A stretch of DNA of 64,000 nucleotides from DAIDJD01 sp035485275 (lineage in GTDB: Bacteria; Oederibacteriota; JAJYGY01; DAIDJD01). The stretch lies in the NCBI GenBank assembly GCA_035485275.1, contig DATHOE010000044.1, positions 1 through 64,000 of the forward strand, read 5' to 3'. The translations under genes and the position numbers were made by a program. The notes under the pieces are model-generated. The model saw nothing but the letters and a program-made list of their open reading frames with translations. It ran no database searches and was not told the DNA's origin. Positions 59,811 through 64,000 of this stretch are shown piece by piece. How positions within the stretch are numbered: position 1 is the first letter of the stretch; each line of letters begins with the position of its first letter.

Positions 59811-60478
59811 CGGCGCCCCTTCACGGTTGCTTCGCGGCCCCTTCCCAGGGCCTTCAGGCCTCCGTCGAAATCGCGCAGCAGGGCGGGCAGGGCCTTGCGG
59901 CCGTCCAGCACCAGGTCGCAGCGGCGGCGTTCCCTCGCGCCGAAACGCAGGGCGCGCGCGCGCGCCGAGGCCAGCTTGGCGCTCAGGCCCGCCGCGCGCA
60001 GGCGCGCCACGCGCGTTCCCACGGGGGCCTGGACCAGCACCACCGGAAGATTGAGGCGCGGCGCGCCCAGGTCGAAGTACACGGCCACTTCCGCCACGCA
60101 GGGACGCGCCTTCAAACGCGCCGCCCTCAAGCCTGAGCGCAGCGCCCGAAGAAAGGGTTTGTAAACGAGTCGTTTAAGCGCGGCCCTTTTTTTCACGCTA
60201 GGGAACACTATTTCACCGAGTCTTTGGGTATCCAGGGACGCGTCGCTCTTGAGGATAGTTTCACCGAATTCTTTGGCTATGGCCCGCAACAGGGGAGATC
60301 CGGGGACATACAAACTTTTGGCCAAGGCATCCCCATCAAGACGCTGCCAACCGCGTCGTTCCAGCGATTTGGCCAAAGTGCTTTTGCCGGAGCCACTGGG
60401 TCCCGTCAACAGCACCATGCTAGCATCCACGGCCTTCAGATTCAAAGGCTTTGAATTTCGAGTTTCACCCTTTGGCAT
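59807..60478 (-). CDS. coaE: Dephospho-CoA kinase
   Basis: CoaE makes coenzyme A. The 223 residues have a P-loop VLLTGPSGSGKSTLA near residue 20, the substrate-site LDGDALAKSLY region, LGEIVFPSVKKRAALKRL and a later RARALRFG. The match is weaker than for most CoaE proteins (GPSGSGKST versus the usual GxxGSGKS), so another small-molecule kinase is possible. ATG 60478 overlaps polA by 14 bases and has GGAGG about ten bases before it. The polA-coaE pair is common. Confidence 0.85.
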   Translation of the reverse strand: MPKGETRNSKPLNLKAVDASMVLLTGPSGSGKSTLAKSLERRGWQRLDGDALAKSLYVPGSPLLRAIAKEFGETILKSDASLDTQRLGEIVFPSVKKRAALKRLVYKPFLRALRSGLRAARLKARPCVAEVAVYFDLGAPRLNLPVVLVQAPVGTRVARLRAAGLSAKLASARARALRFGARERRRCDLVLDGRKALPALLRDFDGGLKALGRGREATVKGRR

Positions 60479-63203
60479 CGTCCCAATTCCTCCCATAACC
60501 CGTTTCCACCACCAGGGGGACGTCCAGCTTCATGGCCCCCTCCATGGCCTTTTGGATAAGGGGAGGCAGGCTGTCGGCCTCCTCCTTCGCCAGTTCGAAC
60601 ACCAATTCATCGTGCACCTGCATCAGCAGGCGGGTGCGGGCCTTTTTCTTCTTGAGGAGCCGGTCCACCTCCAGCATGGCGATCTTGATCAGGTCCGCGG
60701 CGGTGCCTTGGATGGGAAGGTTGGTGGCGATGCGCTCGCCATGCTCGCGCATGACCCGGTTGGCGCTGTTGATCTCGGGGATGGGCCGGCGGCGGCCCAG
60801 CAGGGTGCTGGCGTATCCCTTGACCCTGGTCTCCTCCTTGCAGGTCTCCAGGAAGTCCCGCACCGTCGGGAACTGGCCGAAATACTCCTCCAGGAAGGCC
60901 TTGGCCTCCTTCACCGAGGTCCCGAATTCCCTGCTGATGCGGAAGGCCCCCATGCCGTAGAGGACCCCGAAGTTGATCACCTTGGCGCGGGACCGCATCT
61001 CCGAGGTCACCTTGGACGGATCCACGTGGTGCATGCGGGCGGCGGTCTCGGTGTGGATGTCGCGTCCGGTCAGGAAGGCCTTCTTCAGCAGGGGGTCCCC
61101 GCAGTAGTGGGCCAGCACGCGCAGTTCGATCTGGCTGTAGTCGGCCGCCAGGATCAGGTCCCCGCGTTTGGAGGCCACAAAGGCTTTCCGGATCTCGCGG
61201 CCCAGCTCGCTGCGCACGGGTATGTTCTGCAGGTTCGGGTCGGTGCTGCTCAGGCGCCCGGTCGCCGTGGCGTTCTGGTTCCAGGTGCTGTGCACCCGCC
61301 CGTCGGCGGCGACCAGGCGGGGCAGGGCCTGCAGGTAGGTGCCGCTGAGTTTGGCCAGCTGGCGGTGCTCCAGGATCAGGCCCGGCAGTTCGTGCTCCTC
61401 GGCCAGGGCCTCCAGCACCTCGTTGTCCGTGGAATACCCGGTCTTCGTCTTTCGCTGGGCCTCCAGTCCCAGGTCCTTGAACAGGACATCCGCCAGTTGA
61501 GAGGGCGAATTCAGGTTGAAGTCGCGTCCTGCCGCCTTCACGGCCTTGGCTCGCAGGGACTGCATCTCCTTCTGGGCGGCCTGGTCCAGTCCCTCCAGCA
61601 CGGCCACGTCCACCTTCACCCCGTCGTTCTCCATGCCGGCCAGGACCGCCACCAGGGGGCCTTCCAACTTGTCGTAAAGGTCGGCCATGCCCTCAGCCTT
61701 GAAGCGCGCGCGCAGGGCCAGCCCCACCGCCGTGGAGGCCGCGGCGGTCATGCGCAGGTCCTCGTCCGAGGCCTCGAACAAGCCGGCCTGGGCGGCCGGC
61801 AAGACCGCTTCCACCCCCAGCAGGCCCGCGGCCTCGGCCAGGTCCCTGGACTCGCGTACGCTGTTCACCAGCCAGGCCGCCAGGCTGATGTCCAACAGCC
61901 CTTCCAAGGGGGGCAGGCCTTCGGCCAGCAGGCAGCGCTGCAGGGTTTTGGAATGGAACAGGACCGGCGCGTCCAGGCAGGCCAGGGCCTCGCGCAAAGC
62001 CTCCCAGGAGGCGACCTCAAGCAGAACCGCCGCACCGGCCTGGGCCAGCAGCAGGCGGCGCGGGCAGGCCTCCCCCACCACGGGCTCGGGCGCCAGGGCC
62101 ACGCCGCAGGGCTTGGCGCAGTCCAGACCCACCTGGCGCAGGGAGGCGGCGCTCGGTTTGGCGGAAAGTTTTTTCAAAGGGGCGACTTTGGGCCCCGCGT
62201 TCTTGGCCCCCGGCGTCTTCGCGCCGGCCTTAGCCGCCGCACCCTGGGCCATGCCCTCAACCGCGGCGGGCTGCTCAGCCTCCGCATCCGGCGTTTTGCC
62301 CGCGGCCTCGGCGCGCTGGGTGTAGTCCGCCAGAAGGCTTCGCAGCTCCATGCGCTTGAGGAAGGGCAGCAGGGACTTGAAATCGGGACCGGCAAAGACG
62401 AGATCCTTCATGCCCGCGCCCAGCTCCACGTCGCTGCGCAGTTCGACCAGGCGCCGGCTCAGGCGGGCCTGTTCCGCGAACTCGCGCAGGTTCTCCCCCA
62501 GCTTGCCCTTGATGCCCGGGGCGGCGGCCAGCACCTTGGGGAGCGTGCCGTATTCGATCAGGAGCTTGGCCGCGGTTTTCTCACCCACGCCGGGCACGCC
62601 CGGAATGTTGTCCGAGCTGTCCCCCATCAGCCCCAGCAGGTCGGCAATCCCTTCCGGCCCCACGCCGAAACGTTCCTTCACCTCCTCAGGCCCGTACAGG
62701 CTGGCGCCCTTGGGGTTTTCGCGGTACACGCGCACGCCTTCGCCGATCAGCTGCAGCATGTCCTTGTCCGTGGTCATCAGCACGACCTCGTAGCCCGCCT
62801 TGCGCCCCAGGCGCACCAGGGTGGCCATGACGTCGTCGGCCTCGAAGCGCTGCTTTTTCAGGAGGCGCCAGCCCATGCAGGCGGCCAGCTCCTCGATCAG
62901 GGGGAACTGGCTCACCAGGGCCTCGGGCGGGGCGTCGCGGTGGCCCTTGTATTCCTTGAGCATCTCGTCGCGGAAGCTGCCGCCCGGGGAGTCGAATGCC
63001 ACCACCGCGGCGAGGGGCTTGAATTGCCGCTCGGCCCGCCGGAGCGCGTTGGCGAAGCCGAAGACCGCGTTGGTGGCCTGGCCCTTGGTGTCGGTCATCT
63101 CGGGCACGGCATAGAAGGACCGGAAGGCGTAGGACATGCCGTCGAGGACCACCAGCTTTTTGGTTCCCTTGGGCGCTTCCTTCACCGGCTTGTTTTCCTT
63201 CAT
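60465..63203 (-). CDS. polA: DNA polymerase I (proofreading domain inactive)
   Basis: This is a 912-residue Pol I. The N-terminal 5' nuclease (to ~275) has LVVLDGMSYAFRSFYA, LMTTDKDMLQLIG and LMGDSSDNIPGVPGVGEKTA. A Lys/Ala/Pro-rich linker (~315-355) follows, then a 3'-5' exonuclease-like domain that has lost the DxE and other acidic catalytic residues (LLEVASWEALREAL in place of the active strand). The polymerase domain has motif A ADYSQIELRVLAHY (Asp 688), motif B RAKVINFGVLYGMG and motif C QVHDELVFEL (~864). It fills gaps in repair and removes RNA primers. Start ATG 63203 overlaps the ABC ATPase stop. Confidence 0.96.
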   Translation of the reverse strand: MKENKPVKEAPKGTKKLVVLDGMSYAFRSFYAVPEMTDTKGQATNAVFGFANALRRAERQFKPLAAVVAFDSPGGSFRDEMLKEYKGHRDAPPEALVSQFPLIEELAACMGWRLLKKQRFEADDVMATLVRLGRKAGYEVVLMTTDKDMLQLIGEGVRVYRENPKGASLYGPEEVKERFGVGPEGIADLLGLMGDSSDNIPGVPGVGEKTAAKLLIEYGTLPKVLAAAPGIKGKLGENLREFAEQARLSRRLVELRSDVELGAGMKDLVFAGPDFKSLLPFLKRMELRSLLADYTQRAEAAGKTPDAEAEQPAAVEGMAQGAAAKAGAKTPGAKNAGPKVAPLKKLSAKPSAASLRQVGLDCAKPCGVALAPEPVVGEACPRRLLLAQAGAAVLLEVASWEALREALACLDAPVLFHSKTLQRCLLAEGLPPLEGLLDISLAAWLVNSVRESRDLAEAAGLLGVEAVLPAAQAGLFEASDEDLRMTAAASTAVGLALRARFKAEGMADLYDKLEGPLVAVLAGMENDGVKVDVAVLEGLDQAAQKEMQSLRAKAVKAAGRDFNLNSPSQLADVLFKDLGLEAQRKTKTGYSTDNEVLEALAEEHELPGLILEHRQLAKLSGTYLQALPRLVAADGRVHSTWNQNATATGRLSSTDPNLQNIPVRSELGREIRKAFVASKRGDLILAADYSQIELRVLAHYCGDPLLKKAFLTGRDIHTETAARMHHVDPSKVTSEMRSRAKVINFGVLYGMGAFRISREFGTSVKEAKAFLEEYFGQFPTVRDFLETCKEETRVKGYASTLLGRRRPIPEINSANRVMREHGERIATNLPIQGTAADLIKIAMLEVDRLLKKKKARTRLLMQVHDELVFELAKEEADSLPPLIQKAMEGAMKLDVPLVVETGYGRNWDDAKG

Positions 63204-64000
63204 GGCTGGCCCTCCACAGTTTCCGGGACCCTGAGCGCGGCCCGGGGAAGGGGCAGCGGCAGGACCGCGTCGAGCAGTTCGCGGGTGTAGGCGTGGGCGG
63301 GCCGGCTGAAGACCTCCTCCACCAGGCCCCGCTCCACCACCTTGGCGTCCTTCATCACCAGGACGCGCCGGCAAAAGCCCTTCACCAGCTTCAGGTCGTG
63401 GGTGATGAAGATCAGGCTGAGGCCCATGCCGGCCCGCAGCTTCTTGAGCAGGTCGAGGATCTGCCCCTGCAGTTCCAGGTCCAGGGCGCTGACCGGCTCG
63501 TCGGCGATCAAAAGGCGCGGCTTGGTGGCGATGGCCCGGGCGATGGCGATGCGCTGGCGCTGGCCCCCGGAGAATTCGTGCACGAAACGCTCGGCCATGT
63601 CCGGCTCCAGCCCCACGGAACGCAGCAGTCGCGCGGCCTCGGAGCCCAGGGCGCTTCCCTTCAGGTCCGCATGCACCTGGAGGTTCTCTGTGACGATGTC
63701 CCCGACCTTCTGGCGCGGATCCAGCGAGGCGTAGGGATCCTGGAAGATCATCTGCAGGTCCCTGCGCTGCCGTCTCAAGTCCGAGGCTCCGAGCGAAGCC
63801 AGGGCCTTGCCCCCGAACACCACGCTGCCTTCGTCGGGCGGGTCCAGCCACAAAAGGGCCCGGCCAAGGGTGGACTTGCCCGAGCCGCTTTCTCCCACCA
63901 CGGCCAGGGATTCGCCCTCGTCCAGGCTGAGGTCCACCCCGTCGAGCGCCCGCGTCGTGGCGGAGCCGAACCAGCCCTCCAGCTTGGGCACCTTGTAGTC
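63200..64000 (-). CDS. ABC transporter ATP-binding protein, OppF/DppF type (5' end outside window)
   Basis: At least 266 residues are visible and the frame is open to the window edge, so the true start lies beyond. Walker A VVGESGSGKSTLGRALL, Q-loop MIFQDPYASLDPRQ, signature EFSGGQRQRIAIARAIA, Walker B LLIADEPVSALDLELQ and the switch His in IFITHDLKLV are intact. The HAYTRELLDAVLPLP tail is typical of peptide/nickel importers (oligopeptide-type). The product energises solute uptake. It is the first member of the polA-coaE-c-di-GMP block seen here. Confidence 0.93.
   Translation of the reverse strand, partial: DYKVPKLEGWFGSATTRALDGVDLSLDEGESLAVVGESGSGKSTLGRALLWLDPPDEGSVVFGGKALASLGASDLRRQRRDLQMIFQDPYASLDPRQKVGDIVTENLQVHADLKGSALGSEAARLLRSVGLEPDMAERFVHEFSGGQRQRIAIARAIATKPRLLIADEPVSALDLELQGQILDLLKKLRAGMGLSLIFITHDLKLVKGFCRRVLVMKDAKVVERGLVEEVFSRPAHAYTRELLDAVLPLPLPRAALRVPETVEGQP

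Overview
The window is high-GC DNA (roughly two thirds G+C by eye) from a Gram-negative-type bacterium. Signs of a diderm, possibly little-cultured lineage are an RND efflux pump, two exported proteins with a C-terminal Phe (one beta-barrel-like), a type IV pilus retraction ATPase, a secreted protein with a Thr/Ser/Pro stalk of TDSPT-type repeats, and a chemotaxis set that includes CheC and CheD. I cannot name the phylum. The 275-base 5' end of a 16S rRNA gene at the left edge is the sequence that would settle it.

Layout, left to right. Positions 1-500 hold the 5' end of 16S rRNA (minus strand) with its leader and a near-consensus promoter. Positions 584-6697 are a minus-strand block: tRNA-Phe, tRNA-Thr, rpsP, khpA, trmD, rplS, rnhB, a membrane glycosyltransferase, radC, a small membrane protein and rsfS. 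Next come a MerR-GGDEF fusion gene diverging from a class A penicillin-binding protein gene, a lipid kinase gene whose start codon overlaps that of a small divergent gene, a 961-residue secreted stalk protein, a membrane protein, a YkcB-like glycosyltransferase and an RND pump (17968-21180).

From 64000 down to 21254 almost every gene is on the minus strand with tiny or overlapping junctions. In transcription order these are: ABC transporter ATPase (cut by the window end), polA, coaE, HDOD, HD-GYP, two GAF-GGDEF genes; rho and rpmE with their own promoter and terminator; prfA, prmC, a pilT-TPR fusion; then a large chemotaxis run (TM protein, exported protein, cheR, TPR protein, MshEN-CheW fusion, PII-like protein, cheY, cheC, cheD, mcp, cheW, cheY, cheB, cheA, cheC); then an FtsA-like protein, topA, trmFO, argB-argD-argF-argG-argH, two exported proteins, fur, a phosphoribosyltransferase-like protein and an SRPBCC protein. 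A strong bidirectional terminator at 21201-21240 closes the block.

The most interesting part is 43.8-51.0 kb together with 54.9-59.8 kb. A complete chemotaxis signalling set sits directly downstream of a PilT retraction ATPase, and no flagellar gene is visible. It includes a PII-family protein with a shortened T-loop lacking the usual Tyr and a CheW fused to a GspE/MshEN-type N-terminal domain, a fold that binds c-di-GMP in other proteins. Genes for making and breaking down c-di-GMP lie 4-9 kb away on the same strand. A cluster of four DnaA-box-like 9-mers lies at the head of the chemotaxis run. My inference is a chemosensory system steering type IV pili that takes c-di-GMP and possibly nitrogen/energy inputs. 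None of this is proven by sequence alone.
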